The position numbers and the translations under genes were made by a program. Shown piece after piece: positions 46,125 through 54,807 of a DNA stretch of 64,000 nucleotides. The DNA is taken from the NCBI GenBank assembly GCA_963740945.1, contig CAVUGE010000022.1, forward strand, positions 34,824-98,823. The letters run 5' to 3'. The notes beneath the pieces were generated by a model, which saw nothing but the letters and a program-made list of their open reading frames with translations, was not told the DNA's origin and searched no databases. How positions within the stretch are numbered: the first letter of the stretch is position 1; every line of letters starts with the position of its first letter. The DNA comes from CAVQBP01 sp963740945. GTDB lineage: Bacteria; Bacteroidota; Ignavibacteria; Ignavibacteriales; Ignavibacteriaceae.

Positions 46125-48152
46125 ATGCTATCAAAAAAATATTTGATAATAAATTTATTATCAATTTTCTTCATTCTTGTTACGATTTCATTCTGCCAGA
46201 CCGCTGACACTCAATATGGGGAGATGGGGGAACCGTTTATAAAATATTACAGCCCTAAAGAATATAAGTTGTCCCCTGAAAATTGGTGCATAATTCAGGA
46301 CAAACGCGGTGTCATGTATTTCGGCAATGAAAATGGAATATTGGAATTTGACGGAGCTTCATGGCGGGAAATAAAAACCCCTTATAATTTATCAGTTCGC
46401 TCATTAGCAATGGATGATAGCGGCAGAATATATGTTTGTGCATCATCTGATTTTGGTTATCTCAAACCTGATTCTACGGGGCAATTAAAATTTAAATCGT
46501 TACTGGGTTATCTCAATAAAAAATACAGAGATTTTGGTGAAATGTGGGATGTTATTAGTTCTTCAAAAGCAGTTTATTTTAAGACAAAAGATAAAATTTT
46601 CAGATGGAACGGAAAAGATATAAAAGTTTTGGATTCAGTATTTTCCTATAGGTTATATAAAATTAATAATAACATTTACACGAGGAATAACGGCACCGGT
46701 CTGATGATGATTGACGGAGATTCCTTAAAACTTATGCCTGATGGTAAATATTTTTCAAAGACCGGCGTTTTTGATATGCTGCCTTTCAAGGAGGAGGATT
46801 TAACTTATAAAGAAAAGACTCTTGTTACCACAAATTATAATGGTTTATTTTTATCTGATGGTGATAAATTTTCCCCATTTAAAACTGAAGTAGATTCGTT
46901 ATTAAAGAATAGTCAGATTTACAATACCTGCATTACAGCTGATGGGAATTTTGCTTTTGCTACTCAGCGTGGTGGTGTTATAATTATTGATCACAATGGC
47001 CATTTGCTTAACATTATTGATGAAAACTCGGGTTTACCAACAAATGTTATATTTGATGTTTACCCAGATAAACAGGGCGGTTTATGGTTAGCGACAAATA
47101 ATGGAATTGTACATTGCGAAACACCTTCTCCATTATCAATTATACCCAAAAGAGGTTCATTGAAATATCCTTTACATTCAATTTTACGATTTAACGGTAA
47201 ATTTTATGCCGCCAATGAATTTGGTGTAATTTATTTAGACAAAAAAAGTGATTCTTTTAAATTAGTAAAAGGTATTAATAAACCCGGATACATATTATTG
47301 GATTATAAAGGAATTCTTTTTGCCGGAACTAATTGGGGTCTTAAAATAATTGAGAATGATAAATTAAAGAATACATTAACAAATAATACAACCAATTGGA
47401 TATTGCCTTCCAAATTTTATCCGGGAAGGATATATGTTGCACATGGAAATGGATTGTCAATCCTTCAACAACAAAATAAGAAAAATGAATTTGATATCTA
47501 TAAAACAAATTTTGATGAAGAATTAGTTTCAGTGTTTGAAGATAGAGACAGTAGTTTATGGCTCCAAAGTCTTGATGGGGGAATAATTCATGTTACAGAC
47601 AAAATGGATAATCTTTTAACCGGGCAAATAAATAAATTAAATTTCTATAGTTATCGCAAAGAAAAGCTGCCTGGTTATCAATCGAGTTTGTACGATATTC
47701 AAGACAAAATACTCCTTGCAACAGATAAAGGGTTATTCAGATTTGACAAACCATTGAAGAAATTTATACCCGATTCAACTTTTGGATATGCATTTGCTGA
47801 CTCAACTAATACTATTTTAAATATTACAAAAGGAAAAAATAACTATTTATGGATTTTAGCAAAGGTGAACGGTATTGATGAACTTGGTAAAGCAGTGCAA
47901 CAAAAAAATGGAAAATATATCTGGCAGCCTATCCCGGTTTTCAGGCAGTTGGATTTAAATAGTGTTACAGCAATGTATGCTGAATATGATTCTATTACAA
48001 AGAAGGAAATACTCTGGATAAGTACTGATGAAGAATTAGTACGTTATAATTCTCTTATCAAAAAAGATATAAAAATAAAATACTCAAGTTTGATCAGAAA
48101 AGTAGAAGTTAATAAGGATCTACTTATTTATGGAGGCTGCAAAACCAACTAA
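46125..48152 (+). CDS. Hybrid two-component sensor (HTCS), N-terminal propeller part; reading frame broken before the Y_Y_Y domain
   Basis: 675 aa: a signal peptide (LLSIFFILVTISFCQ), then ~640 residues of two-component regulator propeller repeats (IIQDKRGVMYFGNENGILEFDG read in parts, DKQGGLWLATNNGIVHCE, EDRDSSLWLQSLDGGIIHV). The ORF stops at 48150-48152 inside what should be the run into the Y_Y_Y domain. One extra A in the AAAA run near 48141 gives CKNQLIFRDNNPSF, and one extra C near 48178 then joins the next frame. The complete gene (46125-50154) would encode ~1343 aa, typical for an HTCS. These periplasmic sensors usually detect oligosaccharides. Confidence 0.85.
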   Translation: MLSKKYLIINLLSIFFILVTISFCQTADTQYGEMGEPFIKYYSPKEYKLSPENWCIIQDKRGVMYFGNENGILEFDGASWREIKTPYNLSVRSLAMDDSGRIYVCASSDFGYLKPDSTGQLKFKSLLGYLNKKYRDFGEMWDVISSSKAVYFKTKDKIFRWNGKDIKVLDSVFSYRLYKINNNIYTRNNGTGLMMIDGDSLKLMPDGKYFSKTGVFDMLPFKEEDLTYKEKTLVTTNYNGLFLSDGDKFSPFKTEVDSLLKNSQIYNTCITADGNFAFATQRGGVIIIDHNGHLLNIIDENSGLPTNVIFDVYPDKQGGLWLATNNGIVHCETPSPLSIIPKRGSLKYPLHSILRFNGKFYAANEFGVIYLDKKSDSFKLVKGINKPGYILLDYKGILFAGTNWGLKIIENDKLKNTLTNNTTNWILPSKFYPGRIYVAHGNGLSILQQQNKKNEFDIYKTNFDEELVSVFEDRDSSLWLQSLDGGIIHVTDKMDNLLTGQINKLNFYSYRKEKLPGYQSSLYDIQDKILLATDKGLFRFDKPLKKFIPDSTFGYAFADSTNTILNITKGKNNYLWILAKVNGIDELGKAVQQKNGKYIWQPIPVFRQLDLNSVTAMYAEYDSITKKEILWISTDEELVRYNSLIKKDIKIKYSSLIRKVEVNKDLLIYGGCKTN

Positions 48153-48168
48153 TATTCAGAGATAATAA

Positions 48169-50154
48169 TCCATCTTTCCTTTTAGCAATAACAATGTAAT
48201 TTTTAATGTTGCAGCAGCTACTTTTGATAAACCGGAAGCAACCCTATACCAGTATTATCTTGAAGGAAATGATAACGGATGGTCACAATGGACAACAGAA
48301 TCGAAAAAGGAATACACAAACCTTTCAAGCGGTGATTACAAATTTCATGTCCGGGCAAAAAATGTATATGGAATAATAGGTAATGAAGATACTTTTACAT
48401 TTACAATTCTTTCTCCGTGGTATTTTTCAGGGTGGGCTTATGCACTGTATAGTATAATATTTTTGGGTTTATTATTCCTGGTTAGACATTCTGAATTAAA
48501 TAGATTAAATAAAAAACATGCACTGGAACTTGATCTTGTTGCATTTGAAAAGTTAAAAGAATTGGACCAGCTGAAATCTCAATTCTTTGCAAATATATCT
48601 CATGAATTCCGGACTCCTCTAACTTTAATCCTGGGACAGATCGATAGTGTAATGTCATCAAACATTGAAGTGAAAGAAAAAGGAAAGCTGCAGGTTGCCA
48701 ATCGAAATGCTAATAGATTGTTAACACTTATTAATCAGCTCTTGGATTTATCAAAGCTCGAAGAAAAAAGAATGAGCCTTAATACCGAACAGCATAATAT
48801 TGTTTCTTTTCTAAAAAGTCTATTCTATTCATTTGAATCACTCGCCGAATCTAAAAAAATTGCACTTAAATTTGAATCTGATTATTCAAATATTCCTTTA
48901 GTATTTGATCCTGATAAAATGGAAAAAGTTTTTTACAATCTTATATCAAATGCTTTCAAGTTTACTTCTACAAACGAGGAAATAAAAGTGAGCCTGCGTG
49001 TTATTAATTCGTTGATTGAAATTAAAATAAAGGATACAGGAAAAGGAATTCCGGCAGGTCATCTTAAACATATATTTGACCGCTTTTACCAGGTTGATAA
49101 TTCAAACACCCGGGAGTATGAAGGAACCGGGATTGGATTAGCATTAACGAAAGAATTAATTGAACTTCATAAAGGTAATATTTCCGTAAATAGTCAGGAA
49201 GGAGAAGGAACTGAGTTTATTATTCAACTGCCTTTGGGGGATTTTAACCTGGAAAAAGAAAAATTAGTTGAACTTCCTTCTATAACAGCCTCGCCAAAAA
49301 ATGTATTAAGTAATATTAAAATTTCTGAAATGGGGGAACATCAATTATTAATTGATAAACAAGTCCCAAGTTTCCAAATTCAAGCATTTACCGGCAAAAA
49401 CAAGGAAATACTTTTAATTGTTGAAGACAATGCCGATGTGAGATCTTACATACGCGAACAAACTGAAAATGAATACTGCATCATTGAAGCATCAAATGGG
49501 TTAGAAGGAATTAATCAAGCACGTGAAAACATACCGGATATTATAGTTACAGATGTGATGATGCCTAAAATGGATGGTTACCAATTCAGTAAAGAAATTC
49601 GTAATGATGAAAAAACGAGTCATATACCAATAATTATGTTAACTGCAAAAGCGGGACTTGATGATAAAATTGAAGGGCTCGAAACAGGAATTGATGCTTA
49701 CCTAACCAAACCTTTCAGTTCTAAAGAATTAAAAGCTCGTATAAAGAATTTAATTATTCAAAGGCGAGAGCTTCGTAATAGATTCAGTCAAGCAACTGTA
49801 TTTAAACCTTCAGAAGTAACAAAAATTTCAGTCGATCAAGTCTTTTTGGAAAAGGTAATCAATATTATCGAAGCACATTTTGAAGATGAACAATTTGGAG
49901 TTGATAAACTTGCCGAAGAAGTAAATATGAGTGTTTCACAGCTTAATAGAAAATTAAATGCTCTTATAGATCAGCCTGCCGGACAGTTTATTCGTTCTTT
50001 GCGTTTGCAGCGTGCCGCCGATCTTTTAAAACAGAATACCGGGTCTATTGCTGAAATTTGTTATCAGGTAGGTTTTAGTGATCAGGCATATTTTTCAAGG
50101 TCATTTAAAAAGCAATTCGGGATTAGTCCTTCAGACTATAAAAAAAATAATTAA
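48169..50154 (+). CDS. Hybrid two-component sensor, C-terminal part: Y_Y_Y, TM, HisKA, HATPase, receiver, AraC HTH
   Basis: This continues the gene above in another frame; it has no good start of its own (a TTG at 48463 lies in the membrane helix). Order: Y_Y_Y domain (48190-48410: YQYYLEGNDNGWSQW, KKEYTNLSSGDYKFHVRAKN), TM helix (~48425-48480), HisKA with FFANISHEFRTPLTLI, HATPase (NAFKFT, DTGKGIP, GTGIGLALTKE), receiver with acceptor Asp in VTDVMMPKMDGY and Lys in LTKPF, and an AraC-type HTH (IAEICYQVGFSDQAYFSRSFKKQFG). All catalytic motifs are intact, which favours a recent break or a sequencing error. Confidence 0.88.
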   Translation, partial: SIFPFSNNNVIFNVAAATFDKPEATLYQYYLEGNDNGWSQWTTESKKEYTNLSSGDYKFHVRAKNVYGIIGNEDTFTFTILSPWYFSGWAYALYSIIFLGLLFLVRHSELNRLNKKHALELDLVAFEKLKELDQLKSQFFANISHEFRTPLTLILGQIDSVMSSNIEVKEKGKLQVANRNANRLLTLINQLLDLSKLEEKRMSLNTEQHNIVSFLKSLFYSFESLAESKKIALKFESDYSNIPLVFDPDKMEKVFYNLISNAFKFTSTNEEIKVSLRVINSLIEIKIKDTGKGIPAGHLKHIFDRFYQVDNSNTREYEGTGIGLALTKELIELHKGNISVNSQEGEGTEFIIQLPLGDFNLEKEKLVELPSITASPKNVLSNIKISEMGEHQLLIDKQVPSFQIQAFTGKNKEILLIVEDNADVRSYIREQTENEYCIIEASNGLEGINQARENIPDIIVTDVMMPKMDGYQFSKEIRNDEKTSHIPIIMLTAKAGLDDKIEGLETGIDAYLTKPFSSKELKARIKNLIIQRRELRNRFSQATVFKPSEVTKISVDQVFLEKVINIIEAHFEDEQFGVDKLAEEVNMSVSQLNRKLNALIDQPAGQFIRSLRLQRAADLLKQNTGSIAEICYQVGFSDQAYFSRSFKKQFGISPSDYKKNN

Positions 50155-50394
50155 TTTACCTTCCGTCTTAACAAAATGAAAAAATTTAGTGAATCTGACT
50201 GTCCTTAGTGTCTAAGTGGTAATCTTTACTACTAAACACAAGGAGTACAAAAGGTTCACCAAGAAAAATCATTATTTGCCCAAAAAGTCCAAATAATTGC
50301 GCAAATAGTGCAAGATATCGGAGAAATATTCTTCTACCTTAGTAACAGCAATTCGAACTAACTTTTTCAAAATTCTGATTAATAAGCCGTGAAA

Positions 50395-50829
50395 ATGATA
50401 AAAATTAAAGGAATCTACACCGACTTTGGAAAAATCGAGCTTGAATCAATGAAAATAATTGAATGGGATGCATTAAGTAATGAAAAGCCGCCTGAATTAC
50501 CCTTTGGCAGCAATGTAGAAATATCTATCTCTTTTGATGAGTATGATTTTCTTTCCGGTAAGGATGGAATTGTGTGGGCAACTTACGATTTAAGACAGGC
50601 AGAAGTTATTCAAAATACACTTCTTGCACAAAATATTTATTCGGAGGTAAAAAAGATTCGTCTTGGAAATGAAGAATTGTTTCTTATTAAAACAGCTTAT
50701 GGGTCTGATATTTCTGATTCTATCGATTTTATATGGAGAAATAATTCCGGACTTAGGTTAAAACCGGATTGGATATATCCTAAAGGTGAAACGAATAAAA
50801 GCTTTGAACAATGGTTAAGCGATCAATAA
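50395..50829 (+). CDS. Uncharacterised protein, possible DUF2007-like signal-transducing domain
   Basis: About 144 aa from ATG 50395 (GTG at 50389 is an alternative; neither has a strong ribosome site). A middle segment (VWATYDLRQAEVIQNTLLAQNIYSEVKKIRLGNEELFLIKT, read in parts) resembles DUF2007, a small strand-helix domain whose opening 'which value changed, to what' pattern is common in FCB genomes. No signal peptide or membrane segment. It is 240 bp after the hybrid sensor and may be independent. Confidence 0.55.
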   Translation: MIKIKGIYTDFGKIELESMKIIEWDALSNEKPPELPFGSNVEISISFDEYDFLSGKDGIVWATYDLRQAEVIQNTLLAQNIYSEVKKIRLGNEELFLIKTAYGSDISDSIDFIWRNNSGLRLKPDWIYPKGETNKSFEQWLSDQ

Positions 50830-50896
50830 ATTTAAGAATATTGACCTAAATCATAAAAAAATAGTAATCTTTAAATAAACTAAATGAGGATTAAAA

Positions 50897-51379
50897 ATGA
50901 AACTTTCAAATAAGTTCTTCAATTTATTGTTGTTTTCAACAATGTTTTTGTTATTGAATGGAAACCAGAATCTATTTGCTCAGCAAAATTCAGATGTAAA
51001 TGCGGTGGAAGCAGCAAACCGATCTTTTTACAACGCTTTTTCAGACAAGAATATAAGTGAAATGGATAAGCTTTGGGCTCATAGTTCATTTGTTAGTACA
51101 ATTCACCCGGATAGTAATAAAATTGTCACAGGTTGGGATGGAGTCAAAAGAGGTTTTGAAGATGTTTTCAAAACTTATAATAAAATAATGATTATAAGTA
51201 GAAACCCGAAAGTCCATGTTGAAGGAAATGCCGCCTGGACATTAAATAATGAAGAATTTCAAGGTCAGGTTGGAGATAAAACAGAAAAAATGACCGTTAC
51301 AGCCACTAATATTTTTGTTAAGCAATCAGGTAAATGGCTAATGGCTCATCATCACGCTTCTGTTCTAATGCAGCAGTGA
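50897..51379 (+). CDS. Exported SnoaL-like/NTF2-fold protein (DUF4440 type)
   Basis: A 160-aa protein with a signal peptide (LLFSTMFLLLNGNQNLFAQ) and an NTF2-like fold: EAANRSFYNAFSDKNISEMDKLWAHS, GWDGVKRGFEDVF, AWTLNNEEFQGQ, ATNIFVKQSGKWLMAHHHAS. The fold forms a cavity used for small-ligand binding or isomerase-type reactions; no catalytic pair can be assigned. AATGAGGATTAAAA precedes the ATG. A remnant of a second such gene overlaps its stop codon. Confidence 0.85.
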   Translation: MKLSNKFFNLLLFSTMFLLLNGNQNLFAQQNSDVNAVEAANRSFYNAFSDKNISEMDKLWAHSSFVSTIHPDSNKIVTGWDGVKRGFEDVFKTYNKIMIISRNPKVHVEGNAAWTLNNEEFQGQVGDKTEKMTVTATNIFVKQSGKWLMAHHHASVLMQQ

Positions 51380-51515
51380 AATTGAAATATTAATCAACAA
51401 TGATGGCAAGGTAGTAACAAGTAAAGCTAAATCTACAAGAGTCTACGTAAAAATGAACGGTGACTGGAAACTTGTCCATGCAAATTTTGGATATGATCCG
51501 GTTACAACTAATTAA
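51378..51515 (+). pseudogene. C-terminal remnant of an NTF2-like (DUF4440) gene
   Basis: The frame from 51378, shifted relative to the gene above, reads EILINNDGKVVTSKAKSTRV and then VYVKMNGDWKLVHANFGYDP to a TAA at 51513. This is the last third of a DUF4440-type protein. There is no start codon or N-terminal part, so two tandem paralogues seem to have been fused by deletion. Confidence 0.6.
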
Positions 51516-51548
51516 ATATATCAATCACAATTATTAAAAGGAAAGAAT

Positions 51549-51986
51549 ATGAAAAGTTTATTTGCAATTCTTTTTATGTTCATTGTATTTATTTCGATGA
51601 ACAATACAGTTATGGCCCAGGAAGCTCAGGGAAATGTTTTTGTAATGACAAATTTTGAAAGAGCGTTTCCCGCGGAGGGTTCTGCAAGAGAGTTGGATTC
51701 GCTTGCCACAATTTATATGGATAAAATTTATGGAAGCGATAATGAATACGTAGTAAGCCATAAAGCTGTGCGCCACTGGTGGGGTCATAATAACAGGGAC
51801 TTTATTGGAATTATTGAGGTAAAAACATGGGATGACATTACTAAAGCTGAACAAAGAGCAAATGAACTCTTTGAAAAAGCATGGCCGACAAAAGAAGCAA
51901 GAGATGAGTTCAATAAAGCTTATAACAAATATTTCACCGGTAAACACTCCGATGAAATTTATAGGGAAGTCGTTTTCAATAAATAA
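51549..51986 (+). CDS. Small exported protein of unknown function
   Basis: 145 aa with a signal peptide (LFAILFMFIVFISMNNTVMAQ). The mature ~124 aa contains GNVFVMTNFERAFPAEGSA, VSHKAVRHWWGHNNRDFIGI and IEVKTWDDITKAEQRANELFEK, a strand-helix pattern compatible with a ferredoxin-like dimeric alpha/beta barrel. The function is not known. AAAGGAAAG gives a good ribosome site. It lies in a row of small exported proteins of similar size. Confidence 0.75.
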   Translation: MKSLFAILFMFIVFISMNNTVMAQEAQGNVFVMTNFERAFPAEGSARELDSLATIYMDKIYGSDNEYVVSHKAVRHWWGHNNRDFIGIIEVKTWDDITKAEQRANELFEKAWPTKEARDEFNKAYNKYFTGKHSDEIYREVVFNK

Positions 51987-52096
51987 TCAGATATAATTGT
52001 TGAATTAAATAGGTTACGTCATAATATGCTTATCGATGCATGATAATTAATCATTTTTCGGTAATAAATATATAAACAAAAAAAGGAGCTAGTAAT

Positions 52097-52573
52097 ATGA
52101 AAAAGTCGCTTTCTGTATTCACTATAATGTTTATAGTAATACTTTTATCTGGAAAAAGCCTTGCCCAGCAATGGTCTGATAACCAAAAAGATGTTTGGGC
52201 AGGCGTAGAAAAATATTGGGCAGTAGAAGCCTCCGGAGATGCAGCCGGATTTATGTCCTATTTTGATGACAGCTATCAAGGATGGTCTTATCAATCTAAA
52301 GTTCCACAAAGCAAAGCTAATACAAGTAAATGGATAGAAAATGATACTAAAAAAAATACTACTGAAGTATTTACTCTTACACCATTGACTATCTGGGTTA
52401 AAGGAGATTTTGCATATGTTCATTATTACTATGCTGAATTGGATAAAAATAAGGAAACCGGAAAGAGTGAAAGAAGCTCAGGAAACTGGACCGATATTCT
52501 TATGAAAAGTAACGGCAAATGGGTATTGATCGGCGACCATGGCGGAAGAACCTCAAAGCCGAGTAACGATTAA
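52097..52573 (+). CDS. Exported SnoaL-like/NTF2-fold protein
   Basis: 158 aa with a signal peptide (SVFTIMFIVILLSGKSLAQ) and an NTF2-like domain (VEKYWAVEASGDAAGFMSYF, FAYVHYYYAELDKNKETGK, SGNWTDILMKSNGKWVLIGDHGG). It is a distant paralogue of the gene at 50897. AAAGGAGCTAGTAAT precedes the start. A strong terminator hairpin follows the stop. Confidence 0.85.
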   Translation: MKKSLSVFTIMFIVILLSGKSLAQQWSDNQKDVWAGVEKYWAVEASGDAAGFMSYFDDSYQGWSYQSKVPQSKANTSKWIENDTKKNTTEVFTLTPLTIWVKGDFAYVHYYYAELDKNKETGKSERSSGNWTDILMKSNGKWVLIGDHGGRTSKPSND

Positions 52574-52585
52574 CTTTTATTTGAA

Positions 52586-52624
52586 GAGCAGGGATGCAAA
52601 TTTTGCATCCATTGCTTTTTTTAA
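52586..52624 (+). terminator. Rho-independent terminator
   Basis: GGATGCAAA/TTTGCATCC stem (52592-52610), extended by AGCA/TGCT flanks and followed by seven T, 13 bp after the NTF2-like gene stop. Confidence 0.8.
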
Positions 52625-52689
52625 GAAAAGAAATTATGTCAAAAAGTAATTAGATTCTTTAATTATTCAAAAATAGAAAGGTGTAAAAC

Positions 52690-53040
52690 ATGAAAGAGAA
52701 TGTCTTATTTTTCGGATGGAACCGCTCAATACCAGGACGTGAAAAAATAAGTGCTGAACATTTCCAGGAATTTGTGCAATACCTGGGAGGGCTTCAGAAA
52801 AACGGAGCAATTCAATCTTTTGAACCCGTTTTTCTTAACCCGCATGGTGGTGACATGAATGGTTTTTTCATTTTAAAAGGAGAAGGCAGCAAGCTTGATT
52901 CGGTTGTCGCATCAGATGATTGGCTTAAACACACTATACGTGCGGATTTCCATTTGCAGGGAGCTGGTTTTGTGAGAGGTGTTGCAGGTGATCTGCTGAT
53001 GGAAAGAATGAAACTATGGACCGAAAGTATTCCGGTTTAA
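52690..53040 (+). CDS. Uncharacterised small protein, probable ferredoxin-like (DABB/YCII-type) fold
   Basis: 116 aa with no signal peptide. VLFFGWNRSIPGREK, EFVQYLGGLQKNGAIQSFEPV, GDMNGFFILKGEGSKLDSV and FHLQGAGFVRGVAGD fit a beta-alpha-beta-beta-alpha-beta unit of the dimeric alpha/beta barrel type. AAAGGTGTAAAAC precedes the ATG. The function is not known; neighbours of the same general fold suggest an expanded family. Confidence 0.7.
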   Translation: MKENVLFFGWNRSIPGREKISAEHFQEFVQYLGGLQKNGAIQSFEPVFLNPHGGDMNGFFILKGEGSKLDSVVASDDWLKHTIRADFHLQGAGFVRGVAGDLLMERMKLWTESIPV

Positions 53041-53446
53041 TCATTAAGTTTATTTTATTTTTGCTGGAATTTGATTAACCAGGCTGTGAGCTGTTATATA
53101 GCTATTTAACAAGATATCACCTGAATGACGTTTTTCCTGTTGTGAAACAGAACTATTGTCCGAGTGAGCAAATTCTTTCAATTTGTTAGACTTTGGATAT
53201 CCAGGTTATTGTGCTTTTTAACAGAGATATATGATCAGGGCAGGACAAATTAGTGTGTCATGCCCTTCTTACCTATGAAAAATATCCAATATAGAAAACC
53301 TAATTAAGATAAAAAGTTAATATTTTGTATTTGCTCAAGATATTTGAGTAATTAAAATTTTCGTCATAGTTAGACCAATGTGTCTTCATTCTTTTTTAGT
53401 AAATTTGAAGTAGTACCAGTGTCCCTTAATAAGTGAAGAAATTTAA
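53041..53446. other. Non-coding gap, probably decayed
   Basis: No intact gene. Since a FIST C-terminal remnant directly follows, this stretch may be what is left of the N-terminal part of that gene, but I could not read recognisable FIST sequence in it. Confidence 0.35.
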
Positions 53447-53575
53447 GAATTGAAGGAAGTTTGGGATGTACCCATGGCGGGTTTTTTCACCTACGGAGAA
53501 TTTGGCAGGTCACCCGGAAACAGACATGAGTTTCAAAACATCACTTGTTGTTGTGTAGCATTAAAAGAAAAATAA
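53447..53575 (+). pseudogene. FIST-protein C-terminal remnant
   Basis: After a TAA at 53444 the frame reads ELKEVWDVPMAGFFTYGEFG, then NITCCCVALKEK and stops at 53573-53575. This matches the C-termini of the two intact FIST proteins at 56006 and 57276 (WNAPMAGFFTYGEYG, CCVVALKEK). Only the last ~42 residues remain. Confidence 0.85.
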
Positions 53576-53612
53576 AATAAAGCTTGTATTTTACAAAATA
53601 AGGAACAAAGAA

Positions 53613-53936
53613 ATGAAAAAAGGAATGATAAAAGTTAGCGTATTATTTCCCAATACTGATGGGAAAAAAATTGATATGGATTATTATTGCAGCAAGCATG
53701 TAAAGCTTGTTACCAGTTTATTGGGTGATGTTCTTAAAGGAGCCAGCATAGAATCCGGATTAGGAGGAGGCACACCTGGTTCCCCGGCTCCTTTTGCGGC
53801 AATGGGAAATTGGTATTTTAATTCGATGGAAGACTTTGAAAAATCTTTTGGACCCAATGCTGATAAAATAATGGGAGACCTGCCCATTTTTGCTAATATA
53901 GAACCAATAGTGCAGATTAGTGAAGTGATGGTTTAA
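53613..53936 (+). CDS. EthD family protein
   Basis: A 107-aa protein with the EthD pattern: MIKVSVLFPNTDGKKIDMDYYCSKHVKL (read in parts), a mid helix and FAMGNWYF-type strand (AAMGNWYFNSMEDFEKSF), and IFANIEPIVQISEV. EthD proteins are dimeric ferredoxin-like barrels. The archetype supports a P450-dependent ether degradation, but most members are unassigned. GGAACAAAGAA precedes the ATG. It sits between FIST remnants. Confidence 0.85.
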   Translation: MKKGMIKVSVLFPNTDGKKIDMDYYCSKHVKLVTSLLGDVLKGASIESGLGGGTPGSPAPFAAMGNWYFNSMEDFEKSFGPNADKIMGDLPIFANIEPIVQISEVMV

Positions 53937-53989
53937 GATTTTTACTTTAGTATTTATAAGAGATCAATAATTTTTAAAAGAACTATTTT

Positions 53990-54025
53990 ATGAAATCAAA
54001 ATCAATAAAAGTAATTAGACTATGA
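53990..54025 (+). pseudogene. FIST-gene 5' remnant (12 codons) overlapping the DUF6090 start
   Basis: ATG at 53990 begins MKSKSIK, nearly the same as the start MKAKSIKGK of both intact FIST genes, then runs VIRL and stops with a TGA that overlaps the DUF6090 ATG (ATGA). It looks like the head of a FIST gene whose body was replaced by the DUF6090 pair. Confidence 0.6.
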
Positions 54026-54807
54026 TACGGTTTTTCAGAAATATGAGACAAAAACTGGCAGCCGAAAATAAAGTGATGGCTTATCTTCGCTATGCCATTG
54101 GTGAAATTGTACTTGTAGTTATAGGGATTTTAATTGCATTGCAGATTAATAATTGGAATGAAGACAGAAAAGACCAGCTACGATTAAATAACCATTATAT
54201 AGAATTATTAAATGAATTGAATAATGATAGAAATAACCTTAAAGAAATTATTGAATATGTAAGAGAATTAAATAATCAAACTTTCGAGATCTCTGAGTTC
54301 ATTAATGCCTCTCTATCCAAAACAGATACAACAAAAATTACGGATGATTTGTTAGACGTTGAAGCTTATGCTTTTTTTAGTATTTCCAAGTCAGCTTATA
54401 CTACGCTTTTAAGTAGTGGAGATATACAACTGATAGAAAACACACAACTTAAAAACATGTTGAGCATCTATCATGATGTAACAAACTGGGATTGGACAAC
54501 ACATAACGGAAACTTAAAAACTGTTATAGAGAGATATGCCTGTTATGTCCATAAGTTCCTACCACCTTTACTCTTTAGAGATTATTATATATCAATATTT
54601 CAAAATAGTCTAAAAAGCGAGACATTTAATACTTACACTAATAGTAAAAAACCAAAGATTGAATGGGAACGGTTAAAAAATGATGAAGAGTTTGGAAATA
54701 TCATAAGTCAGCTTATCGCATATCGTGTTTATCAACTTCATTTTTATAATCAACTATTAGATAATATTAATATCATGATTGACCTTATTCAGACCGAACT
54801 AAAATGA
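54022..54807 (+). CDS. DUF6090 family membrane protein (first)
   Basis: 261 aa. The N-terminus is the DUF6090 signature: FRNMRQKLAAENKVMAYLRY and one TM helix GEIVLVVIGILIALQINNW ending in NWNE. The rest is a helical, probably periplasmic domain (NELNNDRNNLKEIIEYVREL, AYTTLLSSGDIQLIENTQLK). This family is almost confined to Bacteroidota and its role is unknown. The start ATG overlaps the stop of the short FIST remnant, and its own stop overlaps the next ATG (ATGA), so the pair is translationally coupled. Confidence 0.88.
   Translation: MIRFFRNMRQKLAAENKVMAYLRYAIGEIVLVVIGILIALQINNWNEDRKDQLRLNNHYIELLNELNNDRNNLKEIIEYVRELNNQTFEISEFINASLSKTDTTKITDDLLDVEAYAFFSISKSAYTTLLSSGDIQLIENTQLKNMLSIYHDVTNWDWTTHNGNLKTVIERYACYVHKFLPPLLFRDYYISIFQNSLKSETFNTYTNSKKPKIEWERLKNDEEFGNIISQLIAYRVYQLHFYNQLLDNINIMIDLIQTELK

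Noticed and set aside
53041..53446. Full third FIST gene upstream of the tail at 53447
   Set aside because: No readable FIST N-domain sequence was found in any frame, so only the tail is claimed.
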